A DNA stretch of 64,000 nucleotides from Camellia lanceoleosa. Lineage: Eukaryota; Streptophyta; Magnoliopsida; Ericales; Theaceae. Positions within the stretch are counted from its first letter, which is position 1; every line of letters starts with the position of its first letter. Where the stretch lies: positions 101,098,182 to 101,162,181 of the forward strand of contig CM045761.1 in NCBI GenBank assembly GCA_025200525.1. Reading direction: 5' to 3'. The position numbers and the translations under genes were made by a program. The notes under the pieces were generated by a model. That model was not told the DNA's origin and made no database searches. It was given only the letters and a program-made list of their open reading frames with translations. Positions 12,131 through 22,964 of the stretch are shown here, piece by piece.

Positions 12131-13275
12131 CAAAATTGCTTGGGCAGTCCCTTTCCTTTCAACATGCTTCTTGCCATATCTAAGATTGTGCGATTCTTCC
12201 TTTCAGCAACACCATTCAGCTGTGGCATATAGGATGGTGTTGTTTGATGCTTGATTCCATGTTCTTTGCAATAATTCTCGAAAGCATCTGATGTATATTC
12301 TCCACCTTGATCTGATCGCAATGTCTTGATATAGTAGCCGCTTTGATTTTCTACAAAAGCTTTGAATTCTTTGAAGATGCTGAACACCTCCGACTTTATT
12401 TTAAGAAAGTACATCCATGTCTTCCGACTATAATCATCAATGAAGGTGAGAAAATATCTATTCTGTCCATTTGACATCGGCTTCAATAGACCACACACAT
12501 CAGTGTGCACTAGCTCCAGCGGCATTGTTGCTCTCCACTTCACTTCTTTGGCAAAGCTAGTTCTGTGATGCTTGCCAAGAATGCAGCTTTCACAAACTTC
12601 ATTAGTATGAGCAATATGAGGTAACCCTTTCACCATATTCTTGCTTGACAACAGCTTCAAGCTTCCAAAGTTAAGATGTCCAAACCTCAAATGCCATAGC
12701 CAGTCTTTGTCTTTGATGATGGCATTTAAACACTTCGCAGCATCATGTTGGATGTTCAATGCAAACATCCGATTCTTGAACATTCTCACCCGAGCGATCA
12801 AATTACCAAGATTGTCTTTGATGGTAAGATGACAATCTTTCATAGTGATGTCGTATCCTTTCTCTAGGAGTTGTCCTATACTCAAAATGTTGTTCTTCTT
12901 GGCAGGAACATAATAAACATTGGAGATGTAATCATGATCTCCATTTTTGAGCTTGATTAGAATATTACCTCTTCCTTTCATTGGAGTCTTTGAAGAATCA
13001 CTAAATGAGACTTGTGCTTGAACAGTCTCGTCAAGCTCAATGAACAGCTCTCTTTTACCACACATGTGATTACTGGCTCCCGAATCTAGATACCAAACAT
13101 TGTTTTGGTTTTCATTGTCTCCATGTTGAACAAACAGGACTGTAGGTCCAACTTTGTTTGTTTCCTGCTCGGTAAAATTTGCTTGCTCGCCGGCTTCTGT
13201 TGTTGTTCTACTTCGGCATTCATTGCTATAATGCCCAAACTTGTGGCACTGAACATTACTTTTGTCAAATCCTGG
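12097..13275 (-). pseudogene. Copia protease-integrase region
   Basis: It lies in the same frame as gag, after a single TGA at 13276-13278. The protease motif LDSGASNHM is intact near 13090. The integrase zinc finger (HLRFGHLN ... [10 protein letters not shown]) and the three catalytic acidic residues ([21 protein letters not shown]) are present. The frame runs into a stop at 12097 because of a frameshift near 12130, where the conserved FW-AVYLLN stretch is disrupted. Confidence 0.88.
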
Positions 13276-14136
13276 TCAGTTGTTGTAACCACCTCCTCTA
13301 CCTCTTGCTCTTCCTCTTGGAGCAAAGTGTGGTTGACTTCTTCGTCCTCTGGCTGGACCTCTTCCGCATCTTCCTTGAAAACCAGAATTTCGGTTATTGT
13401 AACCACGACCTCTTCCTCGGTTTCTTTGTGATGTCCCCCTTTGCTCGTTTCTGTCATCTCTGAAAGAAAGCTTTGATTGAAGAGCTTGCTCTAGAGAACT
13501 TGAGGAAGTCTTCTTGTTGATCCTTTGTTCATGAATCTCAAGTGTGCCCATCAACTCATCGGTGGTCATGGCACTGAGATCCTTGGACTCTTCTATTGCT
13601 ACAACCACATGCTCGAACTTGGGACTGAGTGATCTGAGAATCTTCTCTATCACTTGAAGAGATTCCATCTTCTCTCCATATCTTCTCATCTGATTAACAA
13701 TGGTCAATGTTCTGTTAAAGTACTCAGAAATTGACTCATTCTCATTCATGTGTAACATCTCGAATTTGCCACGTAACATCTGGAGTCGAACTCTGATCGT
13801 CTTTTCAATTCCACGGTGTGAATTGCGAAGAATACTCCATGCCTCTTTAGAGGTTGTTGTTGCTGAGATCTTCTCAAAACTTGACTCATCAATGCCTTGA
13901 TAGAGTAGATACAAGGCCTTTTTATCTCTTCTCCTTGAATCTTTTAATGCCGTCTTCTGAGTATCATTTAAAGTTCCTTCATCTGCGAGAGTAGCTGGCT
14001 TGTCATATCCTCGATCCACTAACTTCCACAAATCTTGTGAGGCTAGTAGGACTTGCATTTGAATACTCCAATTTTCATAGTTCTCCTTGTTGAGTTTTGG
14101 AAAATGGGGCTGAAAGAAGTTGTTTGTGTTGGCCAT
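13276..14136 (-). pseudogene. Copia gag (UBN2-type) with broken zinc knuckle
   Basis: Starts MANTNNFFQPHFPKLN, the usual copia gag N-terminus, and runs 286 codons through a UBN2-type gag domain (WSIQMQVLLASQDLW) to an RG-rich tail. A TGA at 13276-13278 ends it just before the nucleic-acid-binding knuckle. Beyond the stop that knuckle reads [11 protein letters not shown]: the CX4HX4C part is there, but the first Cys of CX2CX4HX4C is missing, apparently through a small in-frame deletion. Confidence 0.88.
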
Positions 14137-14850
14137 TGGTTGTCTTTAAAAATCTGCAAATTTTCAGAATGGAATTTGCAAATTCTGACCATATAGATGT
14201 GTCCGGAATATTCCAAATAGTTAGAAAGCACTATTGGATCACTAGAAACTGACTTTGAATGGCTTAGATCAAGCTAAAACAAGTTGAATGGTTCAGATCT
14301 GCGGTTGGACCTTAACCGTGGCACACTGGATTAATCTCCGTGCGGCTCAGTCAACGGCTTAGTCAACGCGGCTTGGCTAGCGGCACGACAGAGGCTCGGC
14401 TCAAGTCAACGGAGGCTCGGCTCGGTTTGTGGCTCGGCTTGTCGGCTCAGTCAACGGCTTGGTCAATGGCTCGGAGGCTCGGCGGCTCGGCTTGACGGCT
14501 CACGGCTCGGCTTGGATGACATCAGCAGATGACGTCGGCAATGACGTCAGACTTGGATCCGGATCTGGGTTGACAGATCGGATCTCGGTCAAACTCTGCA
14601 ATTTGGGCGAAGAAGATGCGTGGAACGCATGTGTGTGTGGCAGCGGCGTCAGGGAGGCGCGTGTAGCGCGTGCTGTGTCTGTGAGGCTCGGTTTTTGATG
14701 TTCTTTTTTTCAGTATGATCGTCTCGTCGAGAGCTTCAATCTGGTATGATCAAAACTTGATTTCGATCACTTTGATTTCTGGGCAACTTTCGAAATCACA
14801 CTCTGTTTTTGCAAATTTGCAGAATTTCTGCAAATTCAAGCTACCTTCGA
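14137..14850 (-). other. Copia 5' leader with GC-rich GGCTCGG repeats
   Basis: Untranslated leader between the PBS and gag. The part at about 14340-14520 is built from irregular repeats of GGCTCGG and GTCAACGGCT units and is far more GC-rich than the rest of the window. The + strand ORF at 14429-14698 is a product of this composition and resembles no known protein. Confidence 0.7.
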
Positions 14851-14862
14851 GCTCTGATACCA
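14851..14862 (-). other. Copia primer-binding site (initiator tRNA-Met)
   Basis: The minus strand just inside the 5' LTR reads TGGTATCAGAGC, the exact complement of the plant initiator methionine tRNA 3' end used by most copia elements. Confidence 0.92.
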
Positions 14863-14863
14863 C

Positions 14864-15221
14864 TGTTGGTGGGAGTGGGGTGTAAACCATTGTTGGTGAT
14901 TCACAATGAGAGGCTTAAAATCTGAACCAAACTGATTTTTATTTCACTCACAAATAAATTCTGAACAACAAACACAGAACACTCTCTTCTTTGTTTCTTC
15001 CACACTGTCTAAATCCACAAAACATATAACTATATATAGATAAAACTAACAATGTGAATACAACAAATGCAACTACAGCTGAGGCGTGAATTGCAGCTAT
15101 TGTTGACAAACTTGTTCTGCAGCCTTCAGTTTTGGACAAACTTCATTGTAGACTTCACATGCCTACTCTTAGGCCGGTGGAAAAAAACAAGCTGTAAGTG
15201 AAGCAAGATTACTTCACAACA
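14864..15221 (-). repeat. Copia 5' LTR
   Basis: 358 bp, pairs with 9638-9995. It has a TATA-like CTATATATAG near 15033. TSD GGCCG follows at 15222-15226. Confidence 0.92.
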
Positions 15222-16254
15222 GGCCGCACTTCATATGCACGACCACACTTCCCCTCGACAAATAAGAATGGAAATTTTGCAAGGATGACAATGTAGCATT
15301 ACAGGGAAGCACTAGGCAGAAAGCGATGCTTAACCCTAGAAGCCTCCTTTGGCTTCCTTCCTCAGTCAGGAGTGGTTATAAAAGCACCCCCTATCCCCTC
15401 TTTCAAAGGGTTAGCATTTTATGAACTTTTGAGAGTATTTCAGAAATTATGAGAGAGACCCCCCCTCTTACCCCTAATTCTAAAAATTCCTTCACCCTCA
15501 GCAACCAAAAAGCAATCAAAATCATTTGAGGACTTGGAGAACTAAACTTAGAAATCTAAGTTTAAGGGAGGCCTACAAGCAAGAAAACATAGTTTTCTTG
15601 TCTTATTCTTCGTGTGCTCTTTGGTTCTTGAAAACTAACGGGTAAACCCTCCTTTTTTATATTTATTTATTTATTTATTTTGTATTTCAGTACTCATTTT
15701 CTTTTTATTTTTAGTAGTCAATCATGTCTAGGGTCTTAGTTCATCATTCCATCAGGTAGTAAGGCCATTTTGTTCACTTTTTCGCCGTTTCGCATGTTTT
15801 GCCTATTACATTTATTACAACATGTTTAGGACAAAATAATCACATAATATTTATGCAATAAGCTTGGTTTGAATCATGTAAATATTCTATTTTTACTTGT
15901 TAAATATTATTTTGCATATGATCATCATTCTAGTGACCTATTCACTGGAAAAAAAAAAATCATTCTAGTGGCCTCAAACAGGGCCTATGACCATTATTCG
16001 CATGTTTAGATGTATACTTAGGACATATTTAATTTAAGCATTGCATGAAAGACGTTGAAAGTGGTCATTTTAGTAAGTCTTCCTCATCTCCATAGCATTT
16101 ATGCATGATTGGTGTATTGTCTTTTCAATGCAAGTTAGGTGCTTTCCATGTAAAGTTCATTGTTTTGGATGATTTTCACAAATATTATTTACCTTAGTTT
16201 ATGTTTATGGCCATGTTGAAATAAAATCCGTTTTCTATCGAAAAATCCACTCTT

Positions 16255-16636
16255 TTTTTTTTTTGTTTTGAAAAACATGTTTTTATTTATTTATTTTGGT
16301 TTGTAAGTCATAAAATAAAACAATGAAATATATAAGTTTATAAGGGGCATACCTAGGCTAATCCTACAATCCAAACAATTACTACCCCCCCAACCCCTTA
16401 AGATAGGGAAAGATGTACTAAAACAAAGTTGTGATCATAATGTATTGCTAATAGATTTTGCCCCTAGTTACTTATGACATCAATGAAGAAGACACAGAAA
16501 CTAGGAGCTATACATTGGTAACACTTAACAAAAGGCACCCTTAACAACTATACACAAGAGTCACACTACACAAACCATCAAACAACCTAACTAATAACAA
16601 CACTTTGCCCATGTATCTTTTATATCCCTTAGTTGT
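16255..16636 (-). mobile_element. LINE 3' end (poly-A tail family)
   Basis: Starts with a poly(T) on + (the tail of a minus-strand element) followed by GTAAGTCATAAAATAAAAC. It then matches 51640-51890 over about 300 bp (for example AAGATAGGG-AGATGTAC and GCCCCTAGTTACTTATG against GCCACTAGTTACTTATG). It has no ORF; it is the untranslated 3' end only. It appears cut at about 16636 by the family-D LTR. Confidence 0.6.
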
Positions 16637-18982
16637 TGTCGCATGCCTGGGGGTTACCTGAGTGCGCTAAACAGTTTGAACCCCCGATTTCTTTGATCTA
16701 GTTTCACGAGTGCAATGTGAAATATAGATGAGAGTCCAAATCCAACAACTTTTATAGAAAATCCATGTTAGTGCAAAATCATTTCCAGAAATGGACTGCA
16801 TCACCAAATCTCAGAATCGTCACCTAATATTTTGGAAAAAACTAGGAAACCCGTGACTCGTGCCAAGGCCACTGATCATCGTAATCAGAGATGTCTTAGT
16901 CCGGAACTTTAGGTATGATGGGGGAGGGTAATGACACCCCCACCCACCCGATCAAAAGATTGGCCTATACTAAATCATGATATAAATTTTATAGACAATA
17001 TATGTTCATATTTTGATTATTAATAATGCTAAAATTTACTATGTGAAGTAAACAAGTATAGATTGTGTCATTCATTTTGGAACGGCTTTGTACAACTCAC
17101 AATGAAATTGAGCCCACAGGCATAAGAAATCAACACTATTCCACATTGCGCAACACAACCTTCATTTACTGGCACTCATAGAGATATATCAACTAAGAAA
17201 ATAACCGCATGGTAAGATACTAGACATAATAAGAAAAACACATAATAGCGGGATGTTAAAGCATAAACACTCCCATGATATTTATTGGCGTCCTGCTTGA
17301 AATTACAAAACAAAGTTAGAAAATATGCATGATCCTAGATGCAAAATTCTAATGTAATACACACATAAACATGCGACTAAAGATTCGGCTACTAATACAT
17401 GATATGTGAATCATCTCAAGACATAAGGTAACGCACATAATCACATAATAATTGATTAACCCTGCATATGCAAATGAGCCGAATCAAAATGCGTGAAAGA
17501 TGAATGCAAAAGTATGAATATGATGAAAAAAGAAAAAAGAAAATATGATGCTATTTACAGAAATGGAAAGCAAGTAAATGAAAGAGATTGAAGGAAATGG
17601 GAGTTGGAAGACATACATAGAAAGGGGTAGAAAGAAGTGAGGGTTGGAAATTATTACAACATAAACCGAATCTAACAAATCATACGAATAAAATAAAAAT
17701 AAAAAAAAGTTACTATTCATTTGCTGGTTACTATTCATCTGCTGAAAATTGTTTTACCCGCTGTTGGGTGACTGCTCTGTTTTGCCCAAGAAAACACATT
17801 TGGTTAGAGCACTATTCATCCAGCAGATACTATTCACCCGGCGTATCACTATTCATCCGTCTGTCATTATTCTGGTGGTAACTATTCCAACAGTAACTAT
17901 CCCAATAGGGTCTTATCTCTAACAAATTAGGTGGTTCAACCAACCATATAAAGCAGTAAATTACAACAGCTTATGTAGGTGGTGAAACATCGACCATTTA
18001 AAGTTGTAAATTATAACAGTTTGTGTAAGTAGTGAAACATCGACCATTTAAAGAGGTAAATTACAACAACTTATGTAAAGCAGGAAATTACAACAGTTTG
18101 TGTAGGTGGTTTGAAACTGACCATTCAAAGCGGTAAAACAGTTTATCATAGTTCATATCACATTTTATTAAGTGAAAGTTTGCAAAAAATCGCCTTTTGG
18201 GAAAATGATGAATTTTTTTGATTTACAAACTTTATTTTGATCACCCTCAAGGTCGTGAAATGTATTCTCAATTCTCAATCCAAAGTTTGGAATTTCAGCC
18301 TTAATGGTGTTTCTTTTTTTTGTATGGTGTATTAGAGAAGAGGTAGTGAAGAGAATGGAAAAAAAGGTTGGTTGAAAATTTTGATTCAGAGAAATATTTT
18401 TTCCCTCAAAAATAAAATATCCAAGAATTTTTTCCATTTCCCCGCTTGAAAATATTTTTCCTCACTTTCTTCTTTTTTCCCTTTCTTTTCTTTCTGATCC
18501 TTTTCTCTTAGTTTTTCTCCTTGATCTTCTTTAGATCTCCCCCATTTCCTGATCTTCTCCTTGCCCATTTTAAGGAAAAAAAAAAAAAACCCACAAACAG
18601 ACAAAAAACCAAATGGTGGAGGCAAAATTTTCAATAGGTACAATACACTTTATAATATAATAATATAGAAAATGTATTATTTGCATAAATATATGTACAA
18701 ATACCAAAAAATATATATATATATAACAACACACAAAAAAAAGTAAAATTATAAAATAAAAACAACTGGACTAATAAAATATATTTTAACAGGCCAAACA
18801 TGTAAGATTTAGGTTAAAACCGGTTTAAAACAATTTGTCCAAAATGGGTGAAGGTTGGGATTAAAGCTCAAATTTCATTTTTCCATTGAGAATTTTGTGA
18901 GATAGCATATTCTTATTTTCATTATTGGGTGACTAAAAGAAAGCGCCCAAGTTTTAGGGCCGATCAAAATGGAGTGTCTACA
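16637..18982 (-). mobile_element. Family-D LTR (minus)
   Basis: Read on minus it begins TGTAGACACTCCATTTTGATC and ends near GCATGCGACA, TG...CA type. The last 600 bp match the copy at 25357-28690. Flanks GTTGT (16632-16636) and GTTGC (18983-18987) could be a 5-bp duplication with one change, making it a solo LTR. Alternatively the purine-rich minus text next to it (AAATAAGGGCAAC) is a PPT and this is the 3' LTR of a longer element. Its interior is AT-rich with CT-rich tracts; the ORFs at 17484-17738 and 18386-18643 are compositional. Confidence 0.6.
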
Positions 18983-19864
18983 GTTGCCCTTATTTGACAG
19001 AGCTCGATACGTTATTTAATGACGTGAGTGAATGTCAAAGCTGAAGACGACCCTTTTGACAAGGTCATAAGACTTGGGCAAACAAACAAAATGCAGATGA
19101 AATTGGTTGAACCCGAGGGTTGCCTACATATCCCTTTGCAAATGATATGCTAGAAATGACCACACTGCCGGGTTTTTGGAAGTTCATGATTTTATGTAAT
19201 GCAATGAATAAGTAATATGTGAGGTAAGCCTCGTGCAAATGATATGAAACATAACAAGGGATACAATCCAAACACGCTCACATAAGAGAAGGAAAGGTGG
19301 TGTTAACAAACAACCCAAATAAGGACTGGTATTAACTAGGGGTGGTGTTAACCTTCAATCCAAAAAGGGGGTAATATTAACCGATGGTGGTGTTAACCAA
19401 TGGTGTTAGAGAGTTTAGTCATAAAGTGACACCTATATTTATAAGGAAAAGTTGTGTTTCCAATTTGAGTATTGATGCCTAATGAAACTTTTACCAAAAA
19501 AATAAAAATAAAAAATGGTTTTGTTTGTGAAAGGCTAATGGGTTTAGGATTTAAAACTCAAAAAGGGTGGAAGAAGGATGTAGGATGAGTTCTATTTTCA
19601 AATTGATTAGTTATTGGATTTTAGATAAAATGTTGCAATAGTTATCTATTTTCAAAACAACCCCTGTTGCTACGAAATTTTGTCTTTTCGCTTTCTCTCT
19701 GTTGGTTTGCTTCATTTCCCCAATGGAAATGTTAACTTCAAGCTCCCTCTTCTTAGCCATTCTTGAAGGGTTGAAAAGTGTTGTGGGTTCACTTCTCCAT
19801 AGAACTTTAACTATAAGCCCCTGTTGTGGGTTCACTTCTCTAAGCGGGAAGTCTTCTTAGTGTG
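18983..19864 (-). other. Probable untranslated internal end of a family-D element
   Basis: No coding frame is seen. The text around GGTTGCCTACATATCCC and the purine-rich run beside the LTR resemble the 3' non-coding region of large gypsy elements. It contains two copies of TGTTGTGGGTTCACTTCTC (about 19777 and 19822) and several GGTGGTGTTAAC repeats (19290-19400). Confidence 0.35.
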
Positions 19865-20495
19865 TGTTAGCAAAAATCTGGCTTGAGTCAAATCGATAGG
19901 AAAAAGTCGACAGAGAAAACCAATTTTCACAAATAGAAATTCAATTAAGCAATGTGGTTGGTGTCTTATGCCTTGACAGTTTCAAAGACTTCTTTGGAGG
20001 TTGCAATGTGAAGAAACAAGTGAAAATAAACTGAAATTCAATTGAAGAACAAGTAAACTTGTCACTTAATTACAAGCATTAAATTACAAGTTCAAAAGGC
20101 ACAACAATCGATAGAGCCAAACTTGGTTACAAAGACCGAATTATAAACAGACTACTCCTAAATGCAAGAACTACTCCTAATTAAGTTATGTTACTCCTAA
20201 TTCCACATGAGTTGTAAATTTGGTTGAAGATCTTTTCTCTTTTGAATTCCCAGCTTTTATATGGCTTCCAATGGTTATGTTGTGCTGCCACGTGTCCATT
20301 TGCTAGGCTTCCATAACTGCCTATGAATTGCAACTGCTGTAACTGCCTTTGCATTTTCTCTCCTCCTGCAACTACAATGTATTGCACCCTCATTCCTCTT
20401 TCTTAGGCCACTAACTTCACTTTCTTCATTCTTGGTCCTCTTCTGCACGTGCTTATGCCTTTGTCGACAGAGAATTCTAAGTTTTTGTGCCAATA
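19865..20495 (-). repeat. Element B 3' LTR
   Basis: On + it starts TGTTAGCAAAA and ends GTGCCAATA; on minus it is therefore TATTGG...AACA, a non-canonical TA...CA terminus shared by both LTRs. It pairs with 44246-44877. Confidence 0.9.
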
Positions 20496-20510
20496 ATGCC
20501 CCCATCATTC
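20496..20510 (-). other. Element B polypurine tract
   Basis: The minus strand reads GAATGATGGGGGCAT directly before the 3' LTR, in the position of a PPT. Confidence 0.7.
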
Positions 20511-20534
20511 AAGGTAAAACTGTTTTTGTCTTGA

Positions 20535-21152
20535 ATGAATACTCTTCCCACCTTTGAAGCTTTACTCATGGAAGCTTCTAACCTGTAACAATCCATCACC
20601 AACTTGAGCTTTAAGGAAAGGCTTAAGTAACTCACTTAAGAAAAGCAAGACCTGATCTACCAATTCTTTCAACTTCTACAGCTCCCATTCGATGAGTTAG
20701 CCCTCACAAGATCCACAGATCTTCTCAACTGTTTCCAAGCCACTTAAGCTCTAATGCCAAAATTATTAGACTCAGATCAAATACAAGTTTTTGAGGACTT
20801 CCTGACTGCCCTTCCTCGACGTATTTTAGCCATCAATAAACATCATGCTGAGTCAGAGGCCAACAAAGCTCAAATCGACCAGTTGAAGTCAGTGGTTGCT
20901 TATTTGGCTGGTGCTTCTCAAGACTTTCAAGACACAATCACTCAAGATAACCCATTATCATCAGAAGAAGCTCATTTGGATGCTTAATTGGCATAAGTTT
21001 GAATCAAAAGAACCCTTCTCAAGAAAGAGCAATCCACAATCAAAGCCAACATACAAAACTTGTTGACTCAGGTAGAAAATGGTCTTGCCAACATCAAATT
21101 TGCCCCGACCAACCTCCAACAAAGCAAAACAAAACACAGAAGTGTGCTATAA
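20535..21152 (+). pseudogene. Antisense additional ORF (aORF) of Tat-lineage element B, coiled-coil product
   Basis: On +, opposite to gag-pol, one frame stays readable from an ATG at 20535 to a TAA at 21150-21152, about 205 codons with no frameshift. It is interrupted by seven stops: TAA at 20586, 20628, 20637, 20745, 20985 and 20994, and TGA at 21000. Each is one C-to-T change from CAA (Gln) or CGA (Arg). The product is Leu/Gln/Lys-rich and looks like a helical, coiled-coil protein (for example KAQIDQLKSVVAYLAG and STIKANIQNLLTQVENG). Extra antisense ORFs between pol and the 3' LTR are known in Tat elements such as Grande, and some encode plant-mobile-domain-like proteins. The coiled-coil tail resembles what follows that domain, but the domain itself is not seen. 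Longest stop-free piece: 20754-20987. Confidence 0.6.
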
Positions 21153-21360
21153 GCTTGAAACAACTTTATTTTGTACTTTCAAAAAGGCTGAATCCCTTGT
21201 ACACTTGTTTTTGCTTTGTGACTCTGGCTTGTACATGCTTAACAATTTTTATATAAATGGATGCATATGTGTGATTATCCTTATCTCCTATTTTCCCAAA
21301 TGGTAGGGTAGTATTTCTTCAAATACTTTCCTTTGATTATTCTTCTATATGGCTCTCCTT
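21153..21360. other. Element B spacer between integrase and antisense ORF
   Basis: T-rich on + with phrases typical of a plant 3' UTR (TTTTGTACTTTC, then TTATATAAATGG). It could be the 3' UTR of the antisense ORF. No coding is evident. Confidence 0.4.
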
Positions 21361-22152
21361 CTAAGGATGCAAGATGATATGCCCCTCCTTTAAGGACCTT
21401 GAATACCTTGAAGGTCCTTCCCAATTAGGAGACCATTTCCTATACTCTAGGCTTTTTGTTCCAAGAGGCAAAATAGTTTTCCAAACTAATTCTCCTTTAG
21501 AGAACACTTTGTGCTTTACTTTCTTGTTATAACTTCTTTCTACTTTCTTTTTTTGGGCAACTAAATGATTGAAAGAGCATATCCTATTTTCTTCCAAATC
21601 TTGTAACTCAATTGTCATGGTTTCATTGTACTAATCCATTGGGATATTCAACTGTTGAGCTAGTCAATTGGACCTTACAGTTACTTCTAATGGGAGAACA
21701 ACATCATGCCTATACACCAACTCACATGGGGTTCCTATTCTGTTTCTCCTAGAATTTCTATAAGCCCATAATGCCTTAGACAAAAGATTGTGCCAATCTC
21801 TAGGATTGTTTTCAATCATTCTCTCTAAAGTATTCTTCATAATTTTGTTTGTTTCCTCAGCCTGCCCATTTGCTTGGGCATAATAGGGGAAAGAATTTAG
21901 GATCTGGATGCCATGCTCTGTGGCAAACTCCTTTATTTCATCCCTATTAAACATGGTCCATTGATCGACAGTAATGGTTTGAAGCAGACCAAACGTATGG
22001 ATCACATTTTTTTTAAGGAATTCAATCATTTGAGTTTGTGTGGAAACTTTTAATGGGATTGCTTCTACCCATTTGGTAAAGTAATCTGTTATCACCAACA
22101 AATATGAATGTGCTTTTGATGAAAGTGGAAATATTGGACCTATCAAATCCAT
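21361..22152 (-). pseudogene. Element B integrase
   Basis: The integrase core at 22152-21664 holds all three acidic positions: MDLIGP, TVDQWT and GQAEETNK (D, D, E). The C-terminal part at 21618-21361 has the gypsy GELVWKTILPLGTK and WSPNWEGP motifs. A TAG separates the two pieces near 21630. The core is recognisable but degenerate. Confidence 0.85.
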
Positions 22153-22964
22153 TACCCAACCTCTGAAAGGCCACGACTTTACTATTGAGTTAAATCTTAT
22201 AGCTGGGACACTTTGGACACTGCCATGTTTCTAGCAACTTTGGCATCCCTTTACATATGTATTACAGTCTTTTCTTATAGATGGCCAAAAATACCCATAC
22301 CTGCTAATCAGCCATCTCATCTTATCCCCAGCTTGATGAGCTCCACAAATGCCCTTATATGCCTCTGGTATTGCTCTTATTTGATCCTCTTGCCTATGCA
22401 CAACAGGGTTAGCCCATCATGCGCTTTCCTAAACAAATCATCACACATGATGACATAGTTTAAGGCTTGATATTTTACTTGCCTGTCACATGTCTCATTA
22501 GGGTTAGACAAGTACTTGATTAGAGGAAACCTCCAATCACCCTCAGACACCTCGAGTGTCATTATTGGCAGGAAATCCCTATGCCTATCCCTAAAAGCCA
22601 AGAAATTCCTCCTTTGAATTCTTATGATTCTTTCTTGGGCTTCTTTAGGAATTTTCAACCCTAATGCTGCTTGAGCCATCTCATTGGCCTCTTTATTCTC
22701 TATTCTATACATTTGTGTGAAAGACACATGGTAAAAAAAACCTACTAACCACTTTGCCTCAGTTAAATACTCTTCCAAAGTTTTGTTCACACACTTGAAT
22801 TCCTCTTCTATTTGCTTGATAACTAGTTGAGAGTCACCAAAAACTTGTAATCTTCGAACTTTAAATTCTATGGCTAATTCAAGTCCAATTATCAAAGCCT
22901 CATATTCAGCTTGATTACAAGACTTCACATGTTGCTCATCCAACAGATAAGCAAGCTGGTGCAT
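22153..22964 (-). pseudogene. Element B archaeal-type RNase H and integrase zinc-finger region
   Basis: 22964-22377 reads as a second, archaeal-type RNase H: NQAEYEALIIGLELA, FGDSQLVIKQI and ENKEANEMAQAAL. This is the domain that marks Tat-lineage elements. Below it, down to about 22160, is a degenerate H2C2 integrase zinc-finger region in another frame. Confidence 0.8.

Larger units (their letters stand above)
9638..15221 (-). mobile_element. Ty1/copia LTR retrotransposon, nearly complete
   Basis: Two 358-bp LTRs (9638-9995 and 14864-15221, TGTTGG...AACA) flank gag, integrase, reverse transcriptase and RNase H in copia order on the minus strand. A perfect 5-bp duplication, GGCCG, lies at 9633-9637 and 15222-15226. 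The LTRs differ at about 15 positions by eye (about 4%), nearly all transitions, so this is among the younger insertions here. PBS and PPT are intact. Coding is broken by a few stops and one frameshift, so the element is non-autonomous today. Confidence 0.93.
9148..16254 (+). mobile_element. Family-D LTR (plus), split by the copia element
   Basis: It starts with the family-D terminus TGTAGACATCCCATTTTGAC at about 9148, is interrupted by the copia element at 9638-15221, and resumes at 15222. A TATA-like TTATAAAAGCACCCC at about 15375 precedes a long T-rich and CATG-rich U5-like region, as in the copy at 30208-33247. The 3' boundary is not seen; sequence changes into a LINE tail at about 16255. 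No ORF of note is present in either LTR half. Confidence 0.55.

Noticed and set aside
14429..14698. 89-codon + ORF in GC-rich sequence
   Set aside because: It is antisense to the copia leader and made of GGCTCGG repeats; no protein resemblance.
18386..18643. 85-codon minus ORF rich in Lys and Glu
   Set aside because: Produced by a TTC/CTT-rich tract inside a family-D LTR; composition only.
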